Origin: Streptomyces cyaneus | Lineage (GTDB): Bacteria; Actinomycetota; Actinomycetes; Streptomycetales; Streptomycetaceae | Length of the DNA: 64,000 bases | Direction of reading: 5' to 3' | NCBI RefSeq assembly: GCF_004028635.1 | Contig: NZ_ML138678.1 | Location: forward strand, 1,302,001 to 1,366,000 | Part shown: one piece after another, positions 16,635-25,287 of the stretch | Numbering within the stretch: position 1 is the stretch's first letter | How the letters are laid out: each line of letters opens with the position of its first letter | The notes under the pieces: model-generated | Databases searched by the model: none | Told to the model about the DNA's origin: nothing | Seen by the model: only the letters and a program-made list of their open reading frames with translations | Translations under genes and position numbers: made by a program

Positions 16635-18017
16635 CTACCCGACCGCCGTGATCTTCACCGTCCACGCCCCCGAGGCGGTACGCCCCTCCACCTCCACCCG
16701 CACACCGTCCCCGGGCACCGTGAAGCTCTCACCGAGCCCGACCGGCGCGTCCGCGAGCGGCGGATACACGGACTCCTCCCAGCAGGCCTCGCTGCGCGGG
16801 TGGGCGTCGATCACCTCGACCGGCCCACCCCCGGACTCGGCCCGGCTGCGCACCCGGTACACCAGCACACCCTGCCGACAGGTCTGCACATCGTTGCCCA
16901 CCGGCCCGCGCACCTCGAAGGCGAGGGCGCTTTCGGGGCCGGTGCGCACGACCGCGAGCTTGGTGCCGTTACCCAGCCCGAAGCCCGGCACGGCACCGAC
17001 GGCGCCGACCCCGCCGTACGCCCCGGAGGCACTCGACGCACCGGACAGCCAGCGCGCCCCCGCCGCACCAGCCGCACCCGTCTGGACAGGCGTGCCCCCC
17101 GGCCCCACGGACAGCGGCTCCAGCGTCAGCCGCGTACCCCGGGTTCCCTTCCCCCGCACGCACACCACCTGCCGCGGCTCCAGCCACCCCAGCTTCCACT
17201 TGTGCCAGCCGAACAGGTCCGGTGCCATTCCGAACTGGCTGCCCATCAGGTCCCAGTCGCCGACGTAGGTGTCCCAGTCGCCCTTGCCGTCCGCCGGGCG
17301 GTGGTACAGGTCCGGCAGGTCGAAGACGTGGCCGGTCTCGTGCGCGAGGACCAGCCGGTCCGGCGGATGGTTCTCGAACACCGTGACGACGCGCCGGATG
17401 TCCGTGCCGTCGGCCCGCAGCGGGGCGTCCAGGTTGACGACCTTCGTGGCGTCCGAGTCGACGCCGGGCGCGTCCGGGTCGGCGACGAAGTAGACGACGT
17501 CGTAGCGGGAGAAGTCCACCTTCCGGTCCGCCGCGGCGAGCGCGTCGCGCAGATAGGCGGCCCGGTCGGCGACGCGCCAGTCGCGCTGTATGGCGTACGC
17601 CGTGGACGGCTTCGGCATCCGGATCCAGTGCCGCAGCGGATGCGGGCGCAGGGTGAATCTGCCGTAGGAGGCGCGTTCGAAGAAGCGGGTGGTGGCCGGA
17701 AAGTGGTCGGCCGTCAGTTCGGCGGGTGTCGTCCGCGGGACCGAGTCCGGGAAGGAGAGGAACACCATGACCGCGTCGAGTTTGCGGGCCGGGCGCGGAT
17801 AGGAGGCGTTCCAGGTGTCCAGGCCCTCGGAGTGGTGGGCGTCGGTGCGCGTCAGGGCGCAGGGCGTCGTGTCGAACGGTTCGGCGACCGAGGGGCCGGC
17901 CACCAGGGACGTCGCGGTGAGTGCCGACATCGTGGTGAACAGTGCGGCGGTGCTGCGCAGTCGGGGCCACTCCCACAACCGGCTCATCCCAGGGAGCAGG
18001 GGGAACTGACGCGGCAC
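16635..18017 (-). CDS. Secreted M6-like metalloprotease
   Basis: A 460-residue exported zinc protease. A signal peptide covers the first 45 or so residues (hydrophobic STAALFTTMSALTATSLVAG, cleavage near SVA). The zinc motif is LAHETGHVFDLPDLYH, and a Met-turn-like GDWDLMGSQFG follows about 25 residues later, as in immune-inhibitor-A/M6 relatives. The C-terminal third is a beta-rich region broken by a Gly/Ala-rich insert, with a pair of Cys. The GTG at 18017 is chosen because GGAGG lies five bases upstream. The ATG at 17987 has no such site. It acts outside the cell; substrate unknown. Confidence 0.85.
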   Translation of the reverse strand: MPRQFPLLPGMSRLWEWPRLRSTAALFTTMSALTATSLVAGPSVAEPFDTTPCALTRTDAHHSEGLDTWNASYPRPARKLDAVMVFLSFPDSVPRTTPAELTADHFPATTRFFERASYGRFTLRPHPLRHWIRMPKPSTAYAIQRDWRVADRAAYLRDALAAADRKVDFSRYDVVYFVADPDAPGVDSDATKVVNLDAPLRADGTDIRRVVTVFENHPPDRLVLAHETGHVFDLPDLYHRPADGKGDWDTYVGDWDLMGSQFGMAPDLFGWHKWKLGWLEPRQVVCVRGKGTRGTRLTLEPLSVGPGGTPVQTGAAGAAGARWLSGASSASGAYGGVGAVGAVPGFGLGNGTKLAVVRTGPESALAFEVRGPVGNDVQTCRQGVLVYRVRSRAESGGGPVEVIDAHPRSEACWEESVYPPLADAPVGLGESFTVPGDGVRVEVEGRTASGAWTVKITAVG

Positions 18018-18392
18018 GTCGACCTCCGGGAGCGGTTCACGGGACACCGCACCCAGCCTCAGTCAGATTGTCGTACTACGCCCTGTTTGCCTGCACCGGA
18101 TGGGTGAGAGGGCCGAGGGGTCGTCAGAACCAACACCCCCGAATCGCTCACGGAACGTCACAATCGGTCGGGGGCCCGAAGAAGCCGTCCAGGTGCGGGC
18201 AGAAACGATCTGTCAGAAGGTCGGGTCACATGGGAACACTGAACAGTGGCTGGAAGGGCCCGGGACCAGCCTCTATGATCGGCACACTTTCCTGACACTT
18301 TCCTGCACGGACACGGCCTGGCGGCCGACCGCCCCCCGGCCGGCCATTCCGATGAGACCCATCCGAGATCGAGTGCACTGCGGGAGCGAGCG
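18018..18392. promoter_or_regulatory. Divergent promoter region with tandem ACACTTTCCTG repeats
   Basis: This 375-base gap separates the divergent protease and c-di-GMP genes. TATGAT at 18274-18279 is a good -10 candidate for the GGDEF-EAL gene, though no clear -35 is visible. Just after it, ACACTTTCCTG is repeated perfectly in tandem (18284-18294 and 18295-18305), a possible operator. I see no coding potential in the rest. Confidence 0.45.
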
Positions 18393-20225
18393 GTGAGCGG
18401 AACGTCCGAAGGGCCGACGCCTACGGCAGACCTCATCCAGCCGGCCGTCACAGAGAGCAACGTACAGCCATCCCCCCGTACCGGGGCGCCGCCTCTGGTA
18501 CCCCCCTACTCCTCCGCCTTCTCGGCCGCACCCCTGGCGATGGCCGTGGTCGACCGCGAGGGCTTTGTCACCGACACCAACCCCGCCTTCGCCGACCTGC
18601 TCGGTAAGGCTCCCGGGGAGCTGGCCGGCTGCGTCGCCGCCGATCTGGTGGACCTCACCTCCGACGCCCGCGCCTGGCACGCCTACCGCGAGGTGCTGCG
18701 CGGCCGCCAGGCCCAACTGCGCTGCACCCGCCGCCTCAAGCACCCGGACGGACACTCCCTGTGGGTCCAGGTCACGGTCGCGCCCCTGCCCGCCGAGGAG
18801 CCGGGCGGCGTCCTGCTCTCCGTCGCCGACATCAGCGCCCACCGCGAACTCCAGGCGAAGCTGCGGCACTTGCAGATGCACGACCCGGTGACCCGGCTGC
18901 CCAACCGCACGCTGTTCTTCGAGCGGCTGTCGGCGGCGCTGGAGGCGGAGTCGTACGACGAGAACGGCACGACCGGCCGAATCGGCCTGTGCTACCTGGA
19001 CCTTGACGGCTTCAAGGCGATCAACGACACCCTCGGCCACCGTGTCGGTGACAGCCTGCTGGCCGCGGTTGCCGAACGGCTCACGCGCTGCGCGGAGGAG
19101 GCGGGGCAGACCAGGTCGATCCCGCCCCTGGTCGCCCGGCTCGGCGGTGACGAATTCGCCCTGCTCGTCGAGGACTCGACGGGCACCGAGCAACTCGCCG
19201 ACCTCGCCGAGTCGGTCCTGGAAGCCCTGCGGACCCCCTTCGACCTCTCCGGCCGACGCCTGTCGGTGGCCGCCTCGATCGGCGTGGTGGAACGCCAGGC
19301 GGCCGGCACCACACCCACCGCCCTGATGCAGGCCGCCGACACCACGCTGTACTGGGCGAAGGCCGACGGCAAGGACCGCTGGACGCTCTTCGACCCCGAA
19401 CGCAATGCCCACCGCATGACCCGCCAGGCCCTCGCCTCCACCCTCCGCCCGGCCATCGACCGCGGTGAATTCGCCCTGGAGTACCAGCCGTTGGTGAGCA
19501 TGGAGGACGGCCTGCTGCGCGGCGTCGAGGCGCTTGTCCGCTGGAAACATCCTCAGTTCGGCGTACTGGCGCCGAATCGGTTCATCGGACTGGCCGAGGA
19601 GGACGGCTCGATCGTGCCGCTCGGCCGCTGGATCCTGGCGACCGCCTGCCGCCAGGCCCGCGACTGGCAGTTGACGCACCCCGACGAGCCGCCGATCTTC
19701 GTGAGCGTGAACGTGGCCGTACGCCAGGTCTGGGACTCCGACCTGGTCGCCGATGTGGCGCGGATCCTCGAGGAGACGGAACTCGCCCCGCACCTGCTCC
19801 AGTTGGAGCTCACCGAATCGGCGGTGATGGGTTCGGCGGGCAGACCGCTCCAGGCCCTCCAGGCGCTCAGCGACATGGGCGTACGCATCGCCATCGACGA
19901 CTTCGGCACCGGCTACTCCAACCTGGCCTACCTCAGCCGCCTGCCGGTCTCGGTCCTGAAGCTGGACGGCTCCTTCGTACGGGGCTTCCAGTACGAGAGC
20001 GACAACAGCACCGCCGTTCCGCCGAACCCCGCCGACGAGGTCGTGGTCGAGGCGATGATCCAGCTCGCCCACCGGCTGGGGCTGACGGTCACCGCGGAGT
20101 GCGTGGAGACCCTGGCCCAGGCCTCGCGCCTGCGCCGGATCGGCTGCGACACCGGCCAGGGGTGGCTGTACTCACGGCCGGTGTCGCCGGATCGTATCTC
20201 CGAGTTGCTGGGGGTGCGGGTGTGA
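18393..20225 (+). CDS. PAS-GGDEF-EAL cyclic di-GMP enzyme
   Basis: A 610-residue cytosolic signalling protein. A PAS/PAC sensor covers about 40-160, a GGDEF domain about 165-335 (intact ARLGGDEFALLV), and an EAL domain about 345-605 (EALVRWKHP, ELTESAVMG, IDDFGTGYSNL). Both active-site signatures are intact, so it could make and break c-di-GMP, which in Streptomyces controls development through BldD. There are no transmembrane helices, unlike RmdB-type proteins. The GTG at 18393 has GGGAG seven bases upstream. Which Streptomyces Cdg/Rmd protein it corresponds to cannot be fixed here. Confidence 0.92.
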   Translation: MSGTSEGPTPTADLIQPAVTESNVQPSPRTGAPPLVPPYSSAFSAAPLAMAVVDREGFVTDTNPAFADLLGKAPGELAGCVAADLVDLTSDARAWHAYREVLRGRQAQLRCTRRLKHPDGHSLWVQVTVAPLPAEEPGGVLLSVADISAHRELQAKLRHLQMHDPVTRLPNRTLFFERLSAALEAESYDENGTTGRIGLCYLDLDGFKAINDTLGHRVGDSLLAAVAERLTRCAEEAGQTRSIPPLVARLGGDEFALLVEDSTGTEQLADLAESVLEALRTPFDLSGRRLSVAASIGVVERQAAGTTPTALMQAADTTLYWAKADGKDRWTLFDPERNAHRMTRQALASTLRPAIDRGEFALEYQPLVSMEDGLLRGVEALVRWKHPQFGVLAPNRFIGLAEEDGSIVPLGRWILATACRQARDWQLTHPDEPPIFVSVNVAVRQVWDSDLVADVARILEETELAPHLLQLELTESAVMGSAGRPLQALQALSDMGVRIAIDDFGTGYSNLAYLSRLPVSVLKLDGSFVRGFQYESDNSTAVPPNPADEVVVEAMIQLAHRLGLTVTAECVETLAQASRLRRIGCDTGQGWLYSRPVSPDRISELLGVRV

Positions 20226-20252
20226 GGATCGGCTGGGTGTACAGGGCGAGGA

Positions 20253-21359
20253 TCAGGAGGCCTTGGGCAACCCGTAGGCGTCCGCGATGAGTTCGTACGA
20301 GCGCAGGCGTATGTCCATGCCGGGCGCGTTGCTCGTGATCATCAGCTCGTCGGCACCGGTGCGCTTCTGGAGGTCGTCCAGGCCGGCGCGGACCTCGTCG
20401 GGGGTGCCGTGGACGACGTTGGCGTTCCAGGAGTCGGCGAACTCGCGCTCCAGCGGGGTGAATTCATAAGCCTCGGCCTCCTCGGGGGTGGGGATGAGGC
20501 CGGGGCGGCCGGTGCGCAGGCGGATCATGCTGAGGGCGCCGGCCTTGACCTGGCGGCGGGCCTCCTTCTCCTCGTCGGTGGCGAGGGCGGAGACGCCGAT
20601 GAGGGCGTACGGGCGGTCGAGCACGGCGGACGGCTGGAACGACTCCCGGTACAGGTCCAGGGCCGGGATGGTGTTCCGCGCCGAGAAGTGGTGCGCGAAG
20701 GCGAAGGGCAGGCCGAGGACGGCGGCGAGGCGGGCGCTGAAGCCGGAGGAGCCGAGCAGCCAGATCGGCGGGCGGTGCGGGGACTGCACACCGCCGGGTG
20801 ACGTCGCCTGGACCGGGCCGGGAACGGCGTGGATACGGCGGTAGGGGTGGCCGTCCGGGAAGTCGTCGTCGAGGAACCGGGTGAGCTCGGCGAGCTGCTC
20901 GGGGAAGTCGTCGGCGCCCTCGCTCAGGTGATCGGTGCGGCGGAGGGCCGCTGCGGTGGCGCCGTCCGTGCCGGGGGCGCGGCCGAGGCCGAGGTCGATG
21001 CGGCCGGGGGCCATGGCCTCCAGCGTGCCGAACTGCTCCGCGATGACGAGCGGGGCGTGGTTGGGGAGCATCACGCCGCCGGAGCCGAGGCGGATGCGGT
21101 CGGTGTGGGCGGCGATGTGGGCGAGGATCACGGCCGGGGACGAGGAGGCCACGCCGGGCATGGAGTGGTGTTCGGCGACCCAGTAGCGGTGGAAGCCGCG
21201 GGACTCCGCGAGGCGGGAGAGGTCGACGCTGGTGCGCAGCGCGTCGGTGGCGGTGCGGCCGGAGCTGACTGTGACCAGGTCCAGTACGGAGAGGGGGACG
21301 GGGGCGGTGCCGTGGGTGGTGCCCCGGATCTCTTCGGACTGGGTTTCGTCTGCAGCCAC
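20253..21359 (-). CDS. LLM-class flavin-dependent oxidoreductase
   Basis: A 368-residue luciferase-like monooxygenase family protein of the MsnO8 type. It opens with [21 protein letters not shown], continues with [18 protein letters not shown] (His pair near the flavin) and [35 protein letters not shown] (given here in part), and ends with a typical LLM helix. It binds FMN or F420 and oxidises an unknown small molecule. The GTG at 21359 has AGGAGG seven bases upstream. It is convergent with the GGDEF-EAL gene. Confidence 0.9.
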   Translation of the reverse strand: MAADETQSEEIRGTTHGTAPVPLSVLDLVTVSSGRTATDALRTSVDLSRLAESRGFHRYWVAEHHSMPGVASSSPAVILAHIAAHTDRIRLGSGGVMLPNHAPLVIAEQFGTLEAMAPGRIDLGLGRAPGTDGATAAALRRTDHLSEGADDFPEQLAELTRFLDDDFPDGHPYRRIHAVPGPVQATSPGGVQSPHRPPIWLLGSSGFSARLAAVLGLPFAFAHHFSARNTIPALDLYRESFQPSAVLDRPYALIGVSALATDEEKEARRQVKAGALSMIRLRTGRPGLIPTPEEAEAYEFTPLEREFADSWNANVVHGTPDEVRAGLDDLQKRTGADELMITSNAPGMDIRLRSYELIADAYGLPKAS

Positions 21360-21439
21360 GGGTGGTGCCTCCTGTTGCGGTGCTGTGAGCTGTCCTGCCC
21401 GGCGTTAACAGGAGGGTGTCTCCGGTTATTCCCCAAGAG

Positions 21440-21600
21440 GCGGCACCGCCTGAGGGCCACGGCCTTGTCGATGAGGCCGTCCGCGTCCGCGCTTCGGTAT
21501 CGGGTGAAGTTGTCGTCACCGATCGACGCCGAATGGAAGAGCGGATGGAGAAAGTTGCGCGGAGCCGGCAGACAGGCCGAACTCAGGACATTGATGCGTT
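21440..21600 (-). pseudogene. Possible remnant of a peptide ABC substrate-binding protein
   Basis: In the gap 21360-21752 the minus strand reads NFTRYRSADADGLIDKAV preceded by FLHPLFHSASIGD. This resembles the C-terminal N-x-x-x-Y-x-N-P-x-V-D-x-L-I-D-x-A segment of family-5 solute-binding proteins. No start, signal or full domain remains and the frame continues into unrelated sequence. I read it as a decayed fragment; chance similarity is possible. Nothing else is evident in this gap. Confidence 0.25.
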
Positions 21601-21752
21601 TCAGCTCCGACGGTGGTGAAACCTGCCGGGCCAGCACGAAACTGGCGGATCGGTACTGCGGCCGAATGAATGCGGATACGGCGAAGGCGATCACCAACGG
21701 CAACGCCTTCGAGGGCCGATCTCGACATCCGAGACAACCAGGGTCAGGATGG

Positions 21753-22058
21753 TCAAGCTTCCTCGACGCGCACGAGCACACCGTTCTCGTCACGCCGGTA
21801 CCGGCGGCGGGCATTCTTCTCGATCTTGAGTCCGACCTCGTGGTCGAGATCGATGCCGTTCATCTCCGCCAGCGCAACCAAGTACAGGAGCACGTCGGCC
21901 AGTTCCTCCCCCAGCTCGGGACAACGCGTGCGCCAGGCAGTGAAGGCTTCGCCCACCTCCGCGCTCAACAGGCCGAACTCCAGCGGGACATCAGTAGTGT
22001 TGAAGCCTTTGTCGAGCTTGTTGCGCCATGCGAGCTGCTGGGCCGTACGGATGTCCAA
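21753..22058 (-). CDS. MazG-like nucleotide pyrophosphohydrolase
   Basis: A 101-residue all-helical protein of the MazG/dCTPase superfamily. The metal-binding pattern is E-V-G-E (LLSAEVGEAFTAW) followed by ELGEELADVLLYLVALAE, matching EExxE...ExxD. It would hydrolyse non-canonical or excess NTPs to NMP plus pyrophosphate. The TTG at 22058 is preferred because GGAGGAG lies just upstream and the family fold begins there. A longer frame from 22190 has no homologous content. It is the last ordinary gene before the biosynthetic island. Confidence 0.8.
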   Translation of the reverse strand: MDIRTAQQLAWRNKLDKGFNTTDVPLEFGLLSAEVGEAFTAWRTRCPELGEELADVLLYLVALAEMNGIDLDHEVGLKIEKNARRRYRRDENGVLVRVEEA

Positions 22059-22362
22059 GGCTCCTCCGAGGGCGGGCGCCGACCATACCTCGCAGCCTAA
22101 CGGGAGACCCCTGGTGACCGATGACACGCGACCCCGCGACCTGGGCACGGAACCTTCACAGCAGGCAAATGCTGGACCAACTGTCCCCACACTCCTTAGA
22201 GTTCTCAGCCGTGACCAGGCCGAACGCGCGTAGCAATTTTGCTCGCGTCGGGGCCGACGATCTTGGGGGGATGAGGGACCGCTGCTGCCGACAGCCCGAT
22301 CGTTCGACCGCTCTCATGTGACGGGTCCCCAGCCCGCAGTTCACCACGCAGACCGAGGAGCC
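22059..22362. promoter_or_regulatory. Divergent intergenic region at the island's left edge
   Basis: About 300 bases between the MazG-like gene and the first biosynthetic gene. It is less GC-rich around 22150-22250 than its surroundings and contains no convincing ORF. The Shine-Dalgarno GAGGAG sits just before the amidase ATG. No clear -35/-10 pair or operator stands out. Confidence 0.3.
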
Positions 22363-23790
22363 ATGCATACCCAGGGCACCAGAAGCTTCAGCAGTCTGCG
22401 GACAGCACTCACCTCGGGCGAATCGACCGTCGAGGAGGCGGTCGATTCGGCTCTGTCCCGGCTGGCGGCCGTAGAAGCCCTCAATGCCGTGCGCCATACA
22501 CGGATCGACGAGGTGCGGCGGGAGGCCGCGGAGGCGGACCGGGTCATCGCGCAGGAGGGCGAAAGGGCATGGCGCACAAGGCCATTGCTCGGGTTACCAC
22601 TGACCGTGAAGGAACTGACTGCCGTTGCCGGTCTGCCCTACAGCCGGGGCAGCGACGGGCCGGCCGGCATCGCGCAGCAGGACGCGCCGGCGGTACGCCG
22701 GCTCCGCGACGCCGGTGCTCTCGTCCTCGGCTCCACCACGTCCCCCACTGGCGGATGGTGCGGAGCGGGTCTCAACGGAACGAGGCCGCCGACGACCAAC
22801 CCCTGGAACGGCCACTTGACTGCGGGCGGCTCAAGTGGCGGTGCCGCCGCGGCGGTTGCGACGGGGTTCGGCCTCGCGGCAACGGGCACGGACGGCGCGG
22901 GTTCCGTGCGGATACCCGCCTCGTTCTGCGGAGTGGTGGGGTACAAGCCGACATACGGGCTCGTCCCCTATGCGCCACTGAGTTCGGAAGGGCTCTCGCA
23001 CATCGGGACCCTGGCGAACACCGTGGCTGACGCCGCCGCTCTGCTGCGTGTCATGGCGGGCCCCGACTCCGCCGATCCGGCGAGCCTGGGAGTGCCTGCC
23101 TTCGGAGCCGCGGACGTCGCCGACGACGGCGAGCCCCTTCGGATCGCCTGGGCCACGACGCTGGGAACGCCGTCCCCCGATCCCGCCGTGGCCACGGTGT
23201 GCCGCACGGCGGTCGAGCGGCTCGCGGCCCGCGGTCACCTCGTCGAGGAGATCGATCCGCCCGCCCCCGACGGCTACGGTTCGCTCGCGACGATCCTCGC
23301 CACCGCGGAGGCGCGTTCGGCCGCCCCGCAGGACGACGACCGGCTGCACCCGGTGCACCGGGAGGTGGTGCGCTGGGGGCGCGGCCTGAGCGGCATCGAT
23401 CTCGCCGCGGCCATCGAGGAACGCGCTCGCCTCTGCGTAGCCTACGACGCACTGCTCGACACGTTCGACGTCCTCGTCACCCCGACCGTACCGGTGCTGC
23501 CGTTCGACTCCGGCCTGCCGGCCCCCGCCGAGTACCTGGCGCGCGGCTCGACGCAGTGGCTCGCCTGGACGCCGAACACCTACACGTTCAATCTGTCCGG
23601 CCAGCCGGCCGTGACGGTCCCCGTGGGCCGCTCGGCCACCGGGCTGCCGATCGGACTGCAGATCGCGGCAGGACGACACCGGGATCGCAAAGCCCTGCGC
23701 ATCGCCTCCGAGGTGCACGGAGCCGCTGCGGACCAGTTCGCGTCGCTTCCCCCACAGACACCCGAGGTTGGAGCAAGCTTTGGCCATTGA
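22363..23790 (+). CDS. Amidase-signature family hydrolase (island gene 1)
   Basis: A 475-residue amidase. The Ser-cisSer-Lys triad is visible as TVKELTAV (Lys), TAGGSSGGAAAA (cis-Ser) and GTDGAGSVRIPASFCG (nucleophile Ser). Length and C-terminal FNLSGQPAVTVPVG fit full-length, active family members. It hydrolyses amides, or possibly hydrazides in this context. The ATG at 22363 has GAGGAG two bases before it. It opens an operon of nine same-strand genes and overlaps the next start by 11 bases. Amidases and GS-like ligases also occur together in the fosfazinomycin and kinamycin hydrazine pathways. Confidence 0.9.
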   Translation: MHTQGTRSFSSLRTALTSGESTVEEAVDSALSRLAAVEALNAVRHTRIDEVRREAAEADRVIAQEGERAWRTRPLLGLPLTVKELTAVAGLPYSRGSDGPAGIAQQDAPAVRRLRDAGALVLGSTTSPTGGWCGAGLNGTRPPTTNPWNGHLTAGGSSGGAAAAVATGFGLAATGTDGAGSVRIPASFCGVVGYKPTYGLVPYAPLSSEGLSHIGTLANTVADAAALLRVMAGPDSADPASLGVPAFGAADVADDGEPLRIAWATTLGTPSPDPAVATVCRTAVERLAARGHLVEEIDPPAPDGYGSLATILATAEARSAAPQDDDRLHPVHREVVRWGRGLSGIDLAAAIEERARLCVAYDALLDTFDVLVTPTVPVLPFDSGLPAPAEYLARGSTQWLAWTPNTYTFNLSGQPAVTVPVGRSATGLPIGLQIAAGRHRDRKALRIASEVHGAAADQFASLPPQTPEVGASFGH

Positions 23791-25285
23791 CGGTTCTCGC
23801 ATCCCCTCCACCGGCCGACCCGGATTCGTCGCACGCCACGCGCAGTGGACGGACCGTCAAAAGGACGAGGCAGAAAGGCTGTTGGCTGCCAAGGCCGACT
23901 TCGACTTCGTCCGCGTCGGGTTCGCCGATCCGCACGGGCTGCTGCGTACGAAGGTGCTGACCCCGCAGACCTTCCGCGGCGCGCTCCTGAACGGGCTCGA
24001 CATGAGTCCGGGCCCCTTGATCTTCGACAGTGGCCACGCCCTGCCCAACGACATCTTCGCAGCCGGCGCCGGGCTGGGGTTCCAGGAGCTCACCGGAGCG
24101 GGAGACTTCGTCGTCGTCCCCGACCCACTGACCCTGCGGGTGAGCCAGGTCGACGGGATACGCACCGCGGTGATGCTGGGCGACGAGTACACCAGGTCCG
24201 GCGATCCGCACCCGCTCTCCTCGCGAGGAGTCCTCAAGCGGCTGCTGGCCCGCGCCGCGCAGAAGGAGCTGTACCCCGTCATCGGGCTCGAGCTCGAGTG
24301 GTACCTGCTGCGTCTCGTGGATCCCCTGGACCGCGGCGGCATCGGCGGCTTCGGCGTCCAGGGCCGGGCGCCGAGGGTCGAGACGGTCAACGGGGGGTAC
24401 CAGTTCAACTCGGATCTGCTGATCACGGACCTGCTCCCGTTGCTCGCGCCACTCGGTCGGCACCTGGCGGAGGACCTCCGGCTGCCCTTGCGCACGATGG
24501 AGCACGAGTCCGGCCCGGGGCAGATCGAGTTCACCTTCGACCCGCTGAGCGCGCTCGAAGCCGCCGACGGCGTTCTCCTGGCCCGATCCGCGCTCAAGCA
24601 GGCCACCCTGCGCAGCGGGCACCTGGCCTCGTTCATGGCCGTCCCCGGCTTCGCCGGAGCCGACCCGAGCGGTTGGCATCTCCACCAGTCGCTGGCCGAC
24701 GCCGCGGGCGACAACCTGTTCGTGTCGGACTCCACGCAGGTCCTCTCCGACCTCGGGCTGGCCTATGTCACCGGGCTCATCGAGCACGGTGCCGAGACCA
24801 CCGCTCTCGCGATACCTACGGTCAACGGCTACCGCCGGCTGGATCCTGTGAACTCCCTCTCGCCGGACCGGCTCGTGTGGAGTCACGAGAACCGTGGTGC
24901 CATGATCCGAGTGCTGGGTGGCCCGCACGACACGGCGTCGCACGTGGAGAACCGGATCGGCGAACCCGCCGCGAACCCCTATCTCTACCTCGCGTCCCAG
25001 ATCGCGGCGGGACTCGCGGGAGTCGAGCAGGGCAGGGCCACCGCGCCCACGCTCCACCCGCACGACGCCGCGGCGGCCCCTCTCCCGGTCGACCTGGGCG
25101 AGGCGCTCACCGCCGTACGGCAGAGCACGCTCGTGTCCGAACTCCTCGGCGAGACCCTGCTGAAGAACTTCGTGGCCCTGAAGTCCAGCGAGTGGGAGCG
25201 CTACACCAAGTGGGCCGCTGACCGCAGCCAGGAAACGGCCGGCGTCACGGAGTGGGAGAACAGCGAATACCTGATGGTGTACTGA
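23780..25285 (+). CDS. Glutamine-synthetase family ligase (gamma-glutamyl ligase type)
   Basis: A 501-residue ATP-dependent ligase of the GS fold. Conserved blocks are LELEWYLL (metal), EHESGPGQIEFTF, WHLHQSL (ATP/metal His), PTVNGYRRLDP, ENRGAMIRV and HVENRIGEPAANPYLYLA. The divergent sequence and long N-terminus are typical of PuuA/GlnA3-like enzymes that join glutamate to amines rather than ammonia. In a hydrazine pathway it may form a glutamyl hydrazide, as GS homologues do in fosfazinomycin and kinamycin. TTG at 23780 is supported by GGAG seven bases upstream; TTG at 23768 is an alternative. Confidence 0.88.
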   Translation: MAIDGSRIPSTGRPGFVARHAQWTDRQKDEAERLLAAKADFDFVRVGFADPHGLLRTKVLTPQTFRGALLNGLDMSPGPLIFDSGHALPNDIFAAGAGLGFQELTGAGDFVVVPDPLTLRVSQVDGIRTAVMLGDEYTRSGDPHPLSSRGVLKRLLARAAQKELYPVIGLELEWYLLRLVDPLDRGGIGGFGVQGRAPRVETVNGGYQFNSDLLITDLLPLLAPLGRHLAEDLRLPLRTMEHESGPGQIEFTFDPLSALEAADGVLLARSALKQATLRSGHLASFMAVPGFAGADPSGWHLHQSLADAAGDNLFVSDSTQVLSDLGLAYVTGLIEHGAETTALAIPTVNGYRRLDPVNSLSPDRLVWSHENRGAMIRVLGGPHDTASHVENRIGEPAANPYLYLASQIAAGLAGVEQGRATAPTLHPHDAAAAPLPVDLGEALTAVRQSTLVSELLGETLLKNFVALKSSEWERYTKWAADRSQETAGVTEWENSEYLMVY

Positions 25286-25287
25286 CG

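Noticed and set aside
16465..16665. Short minus frame ending RQGLEPRTR
   Set aside because: This is the antisense of tRNA-Lys, a well-known false gene product.
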